Source: Neckera pumila (Eukaryota; Streptophyta; Bryopsida; Hypnales; Neckeraceae). Taken from it: a stretch of DNA of 64,000 bases. The DNA lies in contig OZ018415.1 in the NCBI GenBank assembly GCA_963969595.1, positions 1,736,001 to 1,800,000 on the forward strand, given 5' to 3'. Shown here piece after piece: positions 38,567-53,264 of the stretch. Position 1 is the first letter of the stretch; each line of letters begins with the position of its first letter. The notes under the pieces were generated by a model that was not told the DNA's origin, searched no databases, and worked only from the letters and a program-made list of their open reading frames with translations. Made by a program: the position numbers and the translations under genes.

Positions 38567-41520
38567 GACAACACATGACCTTCATGTCCTCTTTCTTGCA
38601 AAAAGTGGAGAATTGACCCCATCGGATGTTCAAGTTTCTAATAAAATTGTGGACTAGACTTGTATCTTTTCTACATCCATACTATATAGATCTTTTCCAT
38701 ATTCAACAAGCTAAATAAATTTTTGCCAAATAAATTGATTTGTTTGTTTATAATTCCATGCACCTTTTAAAACACCATTGATTCCTAGAGATCTACATGA
38801 AATAGTGAATTAAATTGCCTGAATGATTAGGTTCTTTACCCCAAGCAAGTTACTTTATAAACCATTAAAGTCAACATATATTTCTACATATATTCTCATT
38901 TATAACCATAAAGGTTCATGAGTCCATTACAACAATATCTATTTTAAAAGTAGTACATTCTTGCACAATAACAACAAATATTTGTATATTGTCAAATGTC
39001 AATAAATTAGTGACTGTAGGGCAACCTAATTTTACTATTTAGTGTAGATATTCCATGAGATGAGATCCCTAGTAAGGTTCCAAATATGAATGATCAATTG
39101 AAGAGTTTTAATAATCTCTTCCCAAAGATAGGATGGTTCCAACTAGTGACAAACCAAATTGTAATGTGCATCGTGTCAATAATAAAGGGATTCAGAATGA
39201 CAATGGCTTAATACTAGACTCTTTGCAAAGAGAGATATTTTCAAAAAATTTACAATATAGTTTCTGCATACCATTTGGTCAAATGAAATAGTTGTTGTTA
39301 ACGTTTTGGGACAACTTTTTGGGCCACATATTATTTGCTATGAATTGATTTCATGGTGCCAAATTAGGCTCATTTTTTTGGTAGAAATATTGAGTATGTG
39401 TTCCAAGCTTCAACCCAATTGAGGTTCAAATCAAAAGCTATGACCATTTCTCATTTTGCAAGGACAATTTGTAGAAGGTGTGTTGAATCCTTAAGATGAC
39501 TTTTCTTTTATGTGTATTGTATTTTAAGATGCCATTGTGGTCACTTCATAGGAAGCATACAAGGAATCACTTCAATTCATTTATAAAATCATAGAAGAAC
39601 ATACTATAGGATTTTTGGTTCCCCTAATAGCCTCCATGATTTGAACAAAGTAAAAATCTTAAAACCACAAGTTATCTGATCTTATGAGAATATAATTAAA
39701 GTTTGATTGTTTTTAGACTTTTAGAGATTGTGCACCTCTAATGAATTCAACCTTATCAAAGAATATATTGAATTTTCAAAACATAACGTCAAAAGGTGTT
39801 AGGTAGGATGAGGCAAATATCCATACCTCTAATTGCTTTTGCCTCTAGAGAGTAGTAAGAATGTCCTAGCAAAGCCTAAAAGTCTAAGTTTGAACAATTT
39901 TATGATAATTAAATGATATTCAATTATATTGAAATAATTATTCTATTAAATCTTTAGTATTTGAAAAACTATGTACTATAAAAATGAAAAAAATCTACTA
40001 AAAATTTTCATCATTTTATTTTTAAATTTAAGTTAAATTCTCTAAATAGTCAATATTAATAAAAATTCAATGAAATTTTTACATCAACTATATTTCTATA
40101 TATTTTTTAAAATTTAAACAATTTTTAATATTCAATTCATTTTAAAATCAAATATAATAATATATAGTTGAATTACATACTCATGATCTATTCATTATCT
40201 CATCTTATTTATTTATTTGAAACATTATACATCTATAAAGTGATAATAATATGCTTCAATTTCTTTGGATATGAATATGTATTGAGTGCATCTAAAAAAT
40301 CAAAGAAATTGAATAAATTCATCTTTTAATATCTAATATTTAATTAAATAATTTAAAACTTATCATGAATTTATCTTTGTTTTATAGTTGACTTGAATTA
40401 TCAAAAGGTTATTCATCATTGTAACGAGAAAAAGTAAATAGGCTTCATCCAGATAGGTAAATAGGTTAACCTAAATAATCTCGTAGCAGCAATGTTTTTA
40501 GGAAAGGTTACAAAGGTCACCTTTTTAAGTACCTAAAGTCACATGCATGTTATGGTTAAAACAATCAACTGAACAACCTAAAGTCTAAAAATATCCTATA
40601 GGTCTTTAAGGCATTTCTTCTCTTATTAGCCTATAGATAGTTCAAATCCTACTCAAGATTATTTGAATAATAGATGTGTTGGTACTAATAAAGGTTGAAT
40701 CAGTCCACCTTCTTAAACCAAATAGACGTGAAGCTTAATAAGTGGTAATATGAGTCATTTAGACAAACAACTTTATTACTAGTACAATTAAGTAATTACA
40801 AGCGTAGTAGATAGTTGCACCCTAGTCAATGTAGATTGACATTACAAAAAATCTAGACCCTATGGAGGGCAGTTACAGTTTCAGTAAATGTGCAATTATT
40901 GTGAAAAAAAATCTGACGGAGCACACGGGCTGATTGCTCATCTTACAAATTCCTTGACAACTTTTTGGGCTGATGTTTTCCCTTAATGCACATTTTCATG
41001 CATGGTGGCAACCTTTCCATGGGTTGAATTTTTCTATAATGACGTAGACAATTACACTTGTTTACTGATTAAACTATCTCCTTCCTACAACATGCAGCAT
41101 TATCATTAATTGTATAAAAACTTTAATCTTCATCGCAAAGTAACTAGTTCATATATGGTATGAAAGCCATGTGCTTTTCTCAAATTCTAGCAGCAAAATA
41201 CTCGAGTGAGGGTCTTTTTGATTTATTAATCTTAGAATCTGATAGAAGTGAAGTTGAGACTAAATTTCAAGTCATTTATGGGTTCCTCCAAGTCTCATTT
41301 AAAAACACTCAAACTAGTACTATTGAAATTTACAAAAGTTGAACAACCACTAGAATTTGCACACAATGGATATAGAATTCACAATACTTCTGCTACCTTT
41401 ATTGAAGCATTAGCTAACTTTGACAAATAAAATCCTAAATTTGTTACTAAAAAAGCATCTCTATTTGAGAAAGCTCTTGAGTAAGTTTACAAGATCTCTC
41501 ATGAATTTTCTCATAACCTT
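38567..41520. other. AT-rich intergenic DNA
   Basis: No intact gene. The short frames at 41160-41430 are unassigned and may be leader sequence of the copia remnant that follows. Confidence 0.5.
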
Positions 41521-41523
41521 AGC

Positions 41524-42560
41524 TTGATTGGAGTTTATTTAGAAAGTAGGCTTGGATTTTCTTCAATCCAACTATGGCCTCATCTTTCTCAAGCTCGGCT
41601 TCCAGATTTTGTTATACTCCACCTCTCAATGCTAGCAACTCTATATACTACCTGGAGCATTAAAATTGAAATGCTACTCATACACTTCAAATTATGGAGC
41701 ATAGTAGATGATAGTGAAGTAAAACCTACATCTAATGATGCTAACAACCTTAAGGTTTGGACTCCAAAAGATGCTAAAGTTTGTTCTAATATTCTCTTCC
41801 ATTATGGGGAAAAAAATTAATTCCTCTTTGACCTCTTGCAAGTTCTAAGGAGTATAGGATCATATTAAAAAACTGTATGAGAAGATCAATAAAGCTTTTC
41901 AAGTACGTTTGCACAAACAATCATGTCACATGACCATGTCAAAATCAAATGATGTCATTGCCTTTCAAGATTTATAACAGGCAACACTTCAAGAAGCAAC
42001 CACCTATGGCTGTATTTTCATGGACTCCCAACAAATAAATCTCTTTCTTGGAGCCTTATCTGAATCCTAAAATACCTTTATCACAATACAAGGTGGCATC
42101 AGTAATCTCACCTTTATCAATTTGTTATCTAACATATTGCAATAGAACTCAATCAATAAATCCAAACTTGATATAATAAAATCAAATACATTTTACTTTA
42201 AAGAAAAACTTGTGAAAACGCAATCAATTTAATTGTCAAATTTTGGTTGATTCTACAAAATCAATCTTCCCAAGTCCCATTCAACCACGCAACAAAACTT
42301 CTCAATTTGTCCCACCAATACTTCACCAATAATTTGCTGCTATTGTGGCATCCTAGGGCACTAAGCACTTGAATGCTACAAGAAAAATGTAACCAAGCAA
42401 GGAATAGGCTACCTTATATTAATACCTTTTTTTGCTAATGCACAACTTTATCTCTTTTTATCCATAGCGGATATATATTCCAATCGTTTCATCATTGCAA
42501 TACTTGGATTTGGGTGCCAGTCAGCACATGTCACCAATCAAAAATTTGTTTTGAGACTAC
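41524..42560 (+). mobile_element. Ty1/copia retrotransposon remnant (gag, zinc knuckle, protease start)
   Basis: A gag segment at about 41640-41820 reads WSIKIEMLLIHFKLWSIVDD then DAKVCSNILF, the usual copia gag pattern (W-x-x-x-M, LW-x-VVD, W-x-x-x-DAKA). Near 42335-42380 a zinc knuckle of spacing Cx2Cx4Hx4C (CCYCGILGH, stop, ALEC) is broken by a stop codon. At 42503-42550 LDLGASQHMSPIKNLF matches the copia protease active site, with Leu in place of Ser in DSGA. A stop follows immediately. No integrase or reverse transcriptase could be read further on, and no LTR pair was found. It is a dead fragment. Confidence 0.8.
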
Positions 42561-45500
42561 AAGGTATAACCCTAAAGATATTCTTCAAGGAGACAACTGA
42601 ACTCCCTCAATGCTCTTGGTTTTGGCTCTTGTTCATTCACTTAGGAACTATATTAATAAAACCCAAGTTTGTAGTATAAGTTTGTTTGGGGAGGCAATTA
42701 AATAGGAATGCTTCTACAACGACCAAAAATAATCAACTAAGAACTAAAACACCAAGAAGGAAACATACTTCCAACATGTATAAATCCTCACATTTCAATC
42801 TAATTACTAAATTTTCCTCTCCACTCTTATGAGCCACAAAGGTAAAGGAAATCTCCCAATTTATTATTCTATTGTTTTTTTTTCTTCCACTATTTAGGTC
42901 TCTCCTGCTTCTCCAATTGAAATCAGCCTCTGGTACCAACACTGGGACTCTTGAGCTTCCAACTTATACAAGGTCACTTCTTAATTTGTAGCTTGTTAGC
43001 TTGCTTCGAGATCAACAAATCTTTATCTACCAAATTGTTGTGATTGCCTTTTTCCACTCAATCTGATTTCATATAATTCTCACCTTTACAAAATTTACAC
43101 TCCTTCACCAGTCTAGAAATATTCTTATTACTCCCAGTACTTTCCATCAATTGCTCACTTGACACAACATGCATTAATACTCACTTGCAGATTTTCACAC
43201 AAAATCAAACACAATCACAAACTACACTCTATAACATCACATGACCTTAGCATTTCATGTACATACGGGAAATACTTTTCATCTTAGTAGATCACATAAA
43301 CTCCTCCTTCATGCTTCCATCATTTCAACCTTATTAATTGCAATTCTACTTCTCTCTAAAATTAAACACTTAGGCAATTTAAACTCACAACCATCAAGCA
43401 GCTTATAAACTTTCAGTAACCAGCCCTTAAAATTATAATCACATTACAATCAACCACTAATTAACAATCACAATTCTGCGTTTCTCATACCATTTTAACC
43501 ATACATACTTATATGAACATCAACTGAGTTGCAGATTTTTTGTATAACTCCAAATTGGTGAAAAAATCACCATTTACAATTTTTATAAGTTCTCCTCATC
43601 AGCTCACTCTATCCATCACTCTTCATAGAGATGACATAAAAAATTTCATTCTCACCAGCACTCTCACAGTCATTCATCAATTTGTAACTCTGAAGTTTCA
43701 TCACCACTTCCTCACTCAGGCACACCAATATTTGTCCTGCCCATCACCAAATAAGCTTAAACCAGATTATCTTCCATCACACACATTTCCATTACTGATG
43801 CTCATCCAATCATCAAATCCACACTTAAAAACTACACTCATAAATTCTCATAAACAACTACTCATTCTCGATCTTCTTTACACTCCACTTCTCAACTTGG
43901 ACACAAACATCCTTGGTCCTCACATAACATCCTGACACACAAACTCTCACAATCAAACAACACACACACAAACAACAAAAATATGCAGCACATAAGCTGG
44001 GACACACACCGGATAATCTTCAATAGTGGGTAAGAGAAAAAGAGAAAATCCAAGACCAAATAGAAACTTCCCCACAAGCAATTGCCATACAATAATCAAA
44101 AATATTTCTAACCAACTAAAACATCTACATAGCCCCACACTGATCAGTTTGTGTCCCCGCCAAATTAATGCTATTTGGTCTTTTGCTTAGTCAACTTGGT
44201 CACTTGTACCAACTTCTCACTCGGATTTTCATCTTCCTTTAATAGCTTCACAGCCAATAACTTTTGTTCTTTTGTCACCAACTTTCATTGGCATATTGGG
44301 ATATTGTATCAAAGACAAAGGCAAAGAATACCTTTGACTGTGTGCATTGGGATGTGACCCCTAAGTAGATTGCAAGGCATTGAGGATTATGCCAATCACA
44401 ATACTCTTTTTGCAAGAAATAGAATAATTTTGACTCACAAGGATTTGATTGAAAGGGTAGAAACATTCTGTAGGTATAAGATGAAAAAGCAGTTGGGAAG
44501 TAGTCTTCCTAGCACCATCTTACAATGTTGCAATTTGGACAGTATATGCCTCCAGCTTTGTGGATTCTACCTTTTTGCCAAGGCAGGATGGAATATACTA
44601 GAGCCTTAGTGCTCTAGAAATGTTTGATGCATCCGTATACCATAAACATGGATGACGTGACTCAAATTTTTTTTAACATATAAATCAGGTCTTGCTTTAC
44701 ATAATTAGGGTGGCTGAGGCTTGCAATGGATTTAGAGAAGACTCCAAATGGTGCACAAAATGATTATATGGTTCCCACTAATGTTCTATCTAATAATGTC
44801 TCTTTTAAAAAATTTCAATTGAATATAATGTATGCATATTTGTTTTTTAAATTACATATTTTCTTGCTTATAATTAAAGTTCTGGATGAATCAGGACGAC
44901 ACTTAGACAATGTCATTGTGGTTGATGGCACTCAGGATATACATTGTTGTATCTCATGTACAGTTGTCCAAGACCATTGCTGAGTCTGATATACAAACTA
45001 TGGCTAATCCCATGTACATTTGAACAGTTTACGATGATTGTGATATTCTCAATAGTTTTATAGTCTAGTTATAAGCATTGAAACACCCTTTGTGTTTTCT
45101 AAGTTTATAAATTATTAAAAATGGTTGATTACATCATTATACAACTAATTAAATATATTTCTTCACATTTAAATCAATTACATACTAAATGAATTATATA
45201 AATATAATTTTTGTTTTTGTTTATCTTTTCAATAGTATTTTTAGAATTAAATTTTATAAATTATATAGAAAAATTGATATATATTTTTAAATAAATTTAA
45301 GTATTTTTTCTAATTGCATAAATATTTATTGTCATTTTTTCAAGAATTAACATAGATTTTTTTAGTACTTTTTGAAGAATTTTTTCAAAAAAAATTCATT
45401 GACAACTTGATGGAATTTAATTGCATAATATTTTTGGTAACTAAATTTATCAATTAACTTACAAAGGTTAGTAAAACTTTAAACAATAAGATTATTCATA

Positions 45501-48390
45501 TACAGATATGAATCTTTTTTGAAAAAAAAAATCTTATTTTTTGCAATTTAAAATATATAAACTATAATATATTTATTGTTTTGTTTACTAAAGATTTGGT
45601 ATTCTTGATGTAAATAGATTTCAGTTAATTCGAAAGCTATATTTTATACAAATTTACGATCAATGAAGAAAACCATTTCATCATGAGAATTGTCATAAGG
45701 ATAACATATTGTATATTGAAGCAAAAATGTTTTTGCTAATTTCCATTGATGTGAAGGGGGATTTACATTTTAATTATAAACATGAGACATTTCACTAAAT
45801 AGGATATTTCAAAGACATTTTTATACACAAATTTAGAATAAAACAACAAACAATCTTACTTTCTTTGAGTGTAATAATTCTTAAGAACTTAAAAAAACTA
45901 GAATTTATTCTTAGAGTTTTTAATTATAGAAAAAATAATTACCACGTACTAAAATTTCTATAATGATATCACTTTTTTAATAAATTCTTATTTTAAAAAT
46001 AATCCTATAATGTTTTATTTTAAAATAATCATAATTTATTATAAAATATATAATATTAATAAAAAAAATGTAATAATATTAAACATGAATAAATAAATAA
46101 AAACTCAATAAATTTATTAATTTATTAAAAAAAATTATCGTTTTGAAATATATAAGTACCTTTATTAAACAAGTCTTCTAGAAAATGTTTATGAGGTTAG
46201 CAAACTTGTTAGCTACTTCATAATATTTCTATTATTTGGATGGCCCACATTTTAATTTTATATTATTCCAATTATTTTTTTTATTAAAGTGCAATGTCCA
46301 AAATAAATTTAATCAAACTAATTTTATTGAATTTAATTTTAGGAGAAAGAAAATTGCACTCATTAACACACCTGGCTTGAAATCAAATGCATGTTTTTGA
46401 AATAGTAATTATAAAGGATGAAAACAATTCTAATCAATTTCTTAGATGGATTTGGTTTGAAATGTAAATGTATTTCAAATGACAAATCATCAAATTATTT
46501 CTTGGTATTCTTATTTTTGAAATTAATTTTTGAAATCACTAAATTATTTTGATTAATTTTATTATTTAGGAGTTCTAATTTAATTCAATTAAAATTTTAT
46601 TAACTTTAACATACAAAGATAGAAAAGACATTGAATATTTATCCTATAAATCTTTATACTTTGAAAAATAAGAACAAAGTGGTCTTCACTATATTTATAT
46701 GAAAATCAAATGTACTTATAAAATGAGTATGAATTTTTTTTTGAATGTTTGTCAATAAAAAAATGGCAACAAAAATTGATTTCATAGTGATTTTCAAGGC
46801 CAAGGGATTCATCAAGTAAAGAATCCAATAAACACTAGGGACTGCCTATTACAGTAAATTATGGTAGTCAACTCCCATTGATTACCAAATATCCTTCTAT
46901 ATCCAACAAAATTTTCTATATTTGCTTCTACTGCAAGGATCAAATATTATAGGATAAATATCCAAAGACTAAAGTAATCATGGGCATCTTAGGTTGAATA
47001 AAATACTAAAAAGATTTGTCTTCCTTTTTAAATAAAGTCTAGAATCAAATAGGAGTTGAAGGTGGGTAATGGGATCATAGGTAAAACTATAAATTTTCTA
47101 GCTACTTGGGTTCTATTCCAATCAACATATATTTTAGGACCATAAAGTTATAAATTGTTTTCAATTTTTCCTATTTAATAATTATATAGTGGAAGATGAA
47201 ATTTAAAAGTAATTTTCCTTTTTTTATTCAAAAGATTTTTCATTGTTCCAAATTTTGCTAAAAGTTCTTCTTTCAACATTTAAAGGCAATTGATCAATTT
47301 GTTTATAATATTCTTTATTGTTAGGGTGCTTACCATTCATAAAAAATTCTTATCCAAAATAAGCACTTTCGTAAAAATCTATACAAAGCTATGAAAAGAC
47401 AAGGTCCAAAAATCATTGATTATTTTGGGGGTTGCCTATAAAAAAAGAAGATTCATCTTGATTCACTAGTTAAATAATTCAAACATATATAAAGATACAA
47501 TAACAATAATAATAATAATAATAATAATAATATATATATAAATAATTTATAGCTCTTTCTTATAGACAACTTTCTTCAAACAAAAAATTCTACACTTTAT
47601 CCAAGCAATTCTCCTCAAAAAAATTTATTAATAATGAGGTCTAAAATCTTTATTTTCATTAGATGGATGACATTAAATAAGTGTCAATAACCATCCTAAC
47701 TTGAATTAACTTGTTATGATTATAAATTGAACTTGCAATAAATTTAGGAATTGTACAACTCTTAAGAATCATGGTTTAAAATTCACTTATGAAGGTTGTT
47801 TAGAATTTCGAAAACTTTGCTTCCTAGAGCAAGTCCTACAAAAATAGCAAATTCTCCATGAAAATTACAAAAATTATTTTTTTTCATTCCATTAATTCTG
47901 TTGGGAATATTTTTATCTTAATTTTCAAAAAAAATTATATAGGATGATCCTGGGAAAGGTTTATTCACTTGCTCAACATTTTTATCCAATGATATACCAT
48001 GATTATATTTAATCTAACTAGTTGATTTATTTGGTGTAGAATTCTTCTGAAATACATCAAATAAAACCTCTTCTATAATTTCATCACTAAATTCCTTATA
48101 GGACACCATTTTGTATCTACTAGTACTATCTTTGGCCTCACTCTTTTACAACCACAAATCTATATGATTTTTTGTTTTCTCTTTAGTTTTCTTTATAGAA
48201 GTTTCAAAACTACCCTTCAATAATTTCTCAATTAGATTTCCAAAGATAGATATATTTTGATCTTATGAAATAGATACACTTAAGAGTTCCACATTTATGG
48301 AATTATTCCCTTGACGGGTGTAGTATTCTAGTTTTTACATCATTGAGTACCCTTATCAATTTAATTATTCCCTACTTATTCTATCATTTA
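42561..48390. other. AT-rich intergenic DNA with unassigned short frames
   Basis: The interval 43200-44100 is A/C-rich, with a short (CA)n stretch near 43950. Short frames at 43540-43935, 44370-44609 and 44726-44983 (VLDESGRHLDNVIVVDG) are not recognisable and could be retroelement debris. From 45000 on the DNA is almost pure A/T with no feature apart from a simple repeat near 47.5 kb. Confidence 0.5.
47500..47541. repeat. (AAT)n/(AT)n microsatellite
   Basis: About ten AAT units run directly into TATATATATA. Confidence 0.9.
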
Positions 48391-48392
48391 AT

Positions 48393-48726
48393 ACTTACAT
48401 CTTAGCCACCTCTAGCCAAGACCTTCTTTGACAGTGGTGCCAAAATGTAGTATTAATGGTATTTACATTTTAGCCACCTTTAGCCAAGATCTTCACTAGC
48501 AGCAATGCCAAAATGTAGTATTTATGGTACTTACATTTTAGCCACCTATAGTCAAGATCTTCACTAGCAGCGGTGCCAAAATGTAGTATGAATGATATTT
48601 ACATCGTAGCCACCTCTAGCCAAGATCCTCACTAGCAGCGGTGCCAAAATGTAGTATGAATGATACTTACATCTTAACCACCTCTAGCCAAGATCCTCAC
48701 TAGCAGTGGTGTCAAAATGTAGTATG
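48393..48726 (+). repeat. 68-bp minisatellite, about five copies
   Basis: Units begin at 48393, 48461, 48529, 48597 and 48665, exactly 68 bases apart; the last is cut short. Each contains TTACAT, TAGCCACCTCTAGCCAAGAT, TCACTAGCAGCGGTGCC and AAAATGTAGTAT. Units 3 to 5 are closest to one another, so the array probably grew at its right end. Confidence 0.95.
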
Positions 48727-50500
48727 GAAAAGTAACGACCATACAACCAGGAAATAACATAATAAATTGGACTTTGAAGGGAAGGCTCAAGTTAGCTAGA
48801 GTTTAAGATAGCTAAGGTCACACATAGATAAATGATATTCTATTTAGAAAACAATGTATTATAAAGGTTTATTAAAGAATGTTAATATAGAATTCCCTGT
48901 ATACTATCTCGAGAAAAAAGTCTATAAGTATTTATCAATTAGTGGACTCATGAATGCAGTCTCATAAAAATTCTATATACTACAAATAAATTGAAAGTCT
49001 ATTATTTTATGGTTAATTTTAGAGCAATAGTCAAGTAATAGTCTTTATATTCTATATGCAATTTCTATACTCTTATTTGTTCGAATCCTTAAATAATTTT
49101 TATAGTGTCTCACTTTACTCAATCTCAGATATTGTCATGTAAACTCATAATCAATCTATAAATTTTAACAAACTTCCAAAGACCATTCATTCTTCTTCAC
49201 TTTTAATTATCCGGAACAAAACCCTAACATAATGAAAATTTCAAATCATAGCCAAGTAATAATCATAGGCATCAAACATATTCTATACTCTAGGATTGAA
49301 TAAATTTAAAGTTTTTGACTTTTTGTATCATTCCCGACTCTTAATTATGCATTATGCATTATGCAATAGCTCTATCTATAGATTAACTTTATGGACTTTT
49401 AACCAAATAATTGAAATTCTTAAATAGACTATAGCAATTATCAATAACAAACTTCAATTTTGATAATACATATATCACTCACAATAAAATTAAAATAAAA
49501 ACTTATAATTTATGACCTTAGAACTACACATCTTTAAAATTCTTGCGTTGACATCTCTTCATTTCTTAACCGTTTATGGCTTTTTCCTATGAATAAGAGC
49601 TTTCAATTATCAATAGCAACTTATTATAATCCATAGAGCACATACATTCATACCACACAAATTTTTAAAAATCAAATTCAAATACAAACATTTTTTACAT
49701 CAAAGCAACAATTTCCATTCACACTTTAATATTTTGTTTACATTGCCAAAGACTTTAGAAGCCTTTTGAATATTGATTTCACTTATTGGATCTTATAGTC
49801 GAGAAGAAAACAAAGAAAAAATACTTCAACCATATTCACAAATCATATTTATATGACATGATAATGTTTAAGAGTAGACTTTTAGTTATCATTGTAATAT
49901 AGTCTTCACTAAATTGTGGAAATATTTATCGTACAAAAACAAAATGACTTTTTTGTAGAATTATTTATTGTACAAAAAATACATGAATTTTAGGAAGGCC
50001 TCTAGCTATCTTAATTCCAACCACTTCTACCTTAGAAGCATATATAGAGACTACAAAAAAATTACAATAAATAATTTAATTATTATAATTCTTCATTTTT
50101 TTTTATATTCTTTATTTTATTGCATTTTAGGCAAATTATTATTATTTTTTTGGTTGGTCCTATATGCAAAAGTGCATTATTGAAAATCCAATTGGTGAAA
50201 GAATCTATGACAATAATTACATGCTAATTTTTTAGCACAACTATAAAATCCACTTTCCACTACTTAAGGGGATTGACTGCTACAAATTGTTGTTGTAATC
50301 TGTTTTAGTTAGACATTCATACATATAAGTTTGAAAAATTGTATAAATTATACTATCTGATTTTGTACTTCCATTAATATTTTTCCTATAATAGCCAAAA
50401 TCAAAGATTTCTTCTCACCCTAGACTAAAAAAAAAATGACCACCATGATGGTTGTATTATTATTCTCACAGGTTAAGTTAGTCTTTCCTCAAAGCTCTTA
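48727..50500. other. AT-rich intergenic DNA, no feature seen
   Basis: Only short AT-rich frames (for example 49968-50183) with no recognisable protein content. Confidence 0.6.
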
Positions 50501-50501
50501 T

Positions 50502-50718
50502 CACTATGAGATATCTGCCTTTTAGGTGACAAGCCCTGATTTCTCTTGACAAATTTTAGTGGACGTCTAATGCAACAAATCCATATTTTTATGTCAACAT
50601 TGATGTTACATTGAATGTTTTTGTTGACAATAAATATGGGTTTGTTATATTGAATGTTCACTAAAATCTATCAAGAAAAATTAAGGCTCTTCACCGAAAA
50701 TGCAGGTTTTTTATAGTG
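50502..50718. mobile_element. 217-bp near-complete fold-back with CACTAT ends
   Basis: The left arm starts CACTATGAGATATCTGCC. The right arm, read in reverse complement, starts CACTATAAAAAACCTGC. Pairing continues through GGTGA, AGCC, TTGA-A-ATTTTAGTG and TGTCAACA to the centre, so nearly the whole element folds on itself. There is no coding capacity and the flanking trinucleotides do not match exactly. It is probably a MITE; transcription would give a long hairpin. Confidence 0.75.
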
Positions 50719-50719
50719 T

Positions 50720-53264
50720 CTTGACTTCTACAATTTGTCTTCTTTGCTTGAAATTGACACCTTTCAGACTTTTATGAAACAGTCAGATTGTAATGATTTA
50801 GAAGCATAGCTCAAAGAAAATCATATTATAAATTAAGATGAAAACATTAATCTCTAGGGCTTTTGTGTAAACTAGTTTCCATCTTGTATTGCACATTACA
50901 TATCTAATTGCAACAATGGTACTCAATGTTTGGAAAATTTTCAAATAGATACTTGCAATGATAGCATACAAACATTGGCATTTAAAACTCCTTCATTGTG
51001 ATAGAAAAAGAATGATGCTTATTCCATTGATTACACTTAAAGCACAAGTTTGTAAAAATTTTCTCTTGATTTCTTAATTGCAATTCTAGCCACAAATAAT
51101 ATCTTTTACAAATTTAAGCCTAAATAAAAAAATATAAAGTATCAAGTGTGGTTTATACTTGAAATTTTAAAATATCTTAATATTCAATATTTTATTGCAA
51201 TTTGAGCTTCTGGCCAATAACCATGGTCTTTGGATTTTGTAAATTTAGAATGACCCAATAACTTTGGTATGCACAACAATGTTTTATATACAATAATGCA
51301 CATCTATGGTGAAATTTTTCAAAGAATGTTCTATATTTGATATGAAAATTTTCTACATTTCTTTTTAATGAAGTTTTTATTCAAAAAATGAAACTTTATG
51401 ACTTATAAAATCCATGTGGTTTTAACTTGGAAAAATAAATGAAAAAAAAATTCATTTATACATAGTGCAAAATAGCAATTTCATAATATAATAGTGTGAG
51501 GTTTGTATAAGTTGTTATCAGCTTGTCTTGTAGGAATTAAGGTGTCCATAATAGGTATGGATACTAGTGTTGAATTACTATCAAAGCGTTGAGAATGAGC
51601 CAACATCATACCAACATTGTTTCAAAGTACAACAAGTATACATGGATACAGTATTTTTGCAAATTCTCTATTATTCTCTTAAAAAAAATCATAATGTAAA
51701 TTCAACAAGTACTTTATGTATCATTAACAATGAGTTCTTATTCAATTAAGTATAGAAATTTTAATTTTCAAGGAAAAAAACCTCCATTATTGATAGATTT
51801 TTTTTGTGTATTTCATGATATTAGATTGCCATTGATTGAAAACCACCGTCCAATGAAGAATTTTTAAGATTCAATTGCAATGGCATATAGGAAACATCTA
51901 TGTTTGCATCTTGAAGGGGCATTGGGTGTTACTTAAAAAAATACATGAGTCCAAAGATATGGTTCCCTCAAAACTTAAACAAAAAATTCAACATTTTTTA
52001 TTTCAAACATAGGGTGTGGTTATTGGCATTTAGAAAATTGTAACAAACTTTGAGTCCTAATTTCACCTAATATTTAAGATTGAAAAAAAAGGTGCCATAA
52101 AAAGAAATAGACTTGCAATACTTTAGCGTGACATGTAGTCTTTCTAAGAAGAATCTAACACAACATTGAAGAAACAACTATAACAAGCTTACCGTAGCTT
52201 CCTAGTAGTTTAGACAGCTTTCTGCCTAATAATTAATTAAAGTACAAAGAATAGTTAGGTAGTCTAAAAATTAATATTTTAAAATTGAAAAATAGAATTA
52301 AACTATATGACATTCATCCAAGTTGTTATTACAATTTTTGGAGGGTATGTCGCTGCTACTTTCATCTAAGGTAAATACCCTATATCCTTGTCCTGACTTC
52401 CAAACCCTAAACTCTCTACCTTGTATGTTAGGATTTTATTAAGTGTCAAGGTTTGTTGCATATGATAAATATGTTTTGTTTATAAGAGATTGTAATTTAG
52501 AACAATCAAAATGGTGATGCAAAACACTTTGCAATGTATGTTTACATTTATTGGCAAGAAGATATTAAACAAAATTGTGAGGAGCAAGTTGAATTTCTAT
52601 GAATTAGGCAATCTTTTATTGTACATATATAGAAAAACAAATTGAATAATTAAAAAAAAATTTAGGCACCTTTTCAATTATTTATTTTTTGACCAAGCTA
52701 CTAGGAAGCTACAATATTTACAATCCATGAGCATTGTGTGACAAGCTTTGTATATTAAGGAAGTTCTATTAACAATAGTTACAAAATTCTTCATTAAGGG
52801 TGTGAACCCAGGGTTAAGTTATCTTATGTCTTAGTTTCAAGCTTTGAGTCATTGCATGCAAGTGTCTAACGGAAATGGTTTCCTAATTTAGGATTTGCAT
52901 CTGCTTTCAAGTTTCTATAGCACTGCACAAAGTGTAGCAATATGCATTAAAGGAAGCGTCATCATCTTGTGAGGATATTGGCAAGGTGGTATACTAACCA
53001 TAGGAATCTTACAATGATTTTAAAGCGTAGGCTTGAGGATGCAAAAGACTTTGAATGGAAATTAACTTTTTAGAATTTATAAGAGCAATGCCAAATTGAA
53101 GAGTCAAATGGAAAATGGGATGTACGCCAATTGATTCATATTACAATGTTGCAATTGAGCATAGATAGTTAGATACTAGCGCAAAAATTATGCCATTTTT
53201 GAATTTTGTTGGTTTCTCCAAGTGCTTTGTTTGTAGGAATATTCTACAAATATTAGAAGTTGTT
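50720..53264. other. AT-rich intergenic DNA, no feature seen
   Basis: No open frame above about 60 codons and no repeat boundary detected. Confidence 0.6.

Noticed and set aside
42376..42395. CTACAAGAAAAATG, resembling a CACTA end
   Set aside because: It lacks the leading CA and lies inside the copia gag zinc-knuckle sequence.
49085..49105. TTGTTCGAATCC, resembling the B box of a tRNA gene
   Set aside because: No matching A box, acceptor stem or cloverleaf could be drawn around it.
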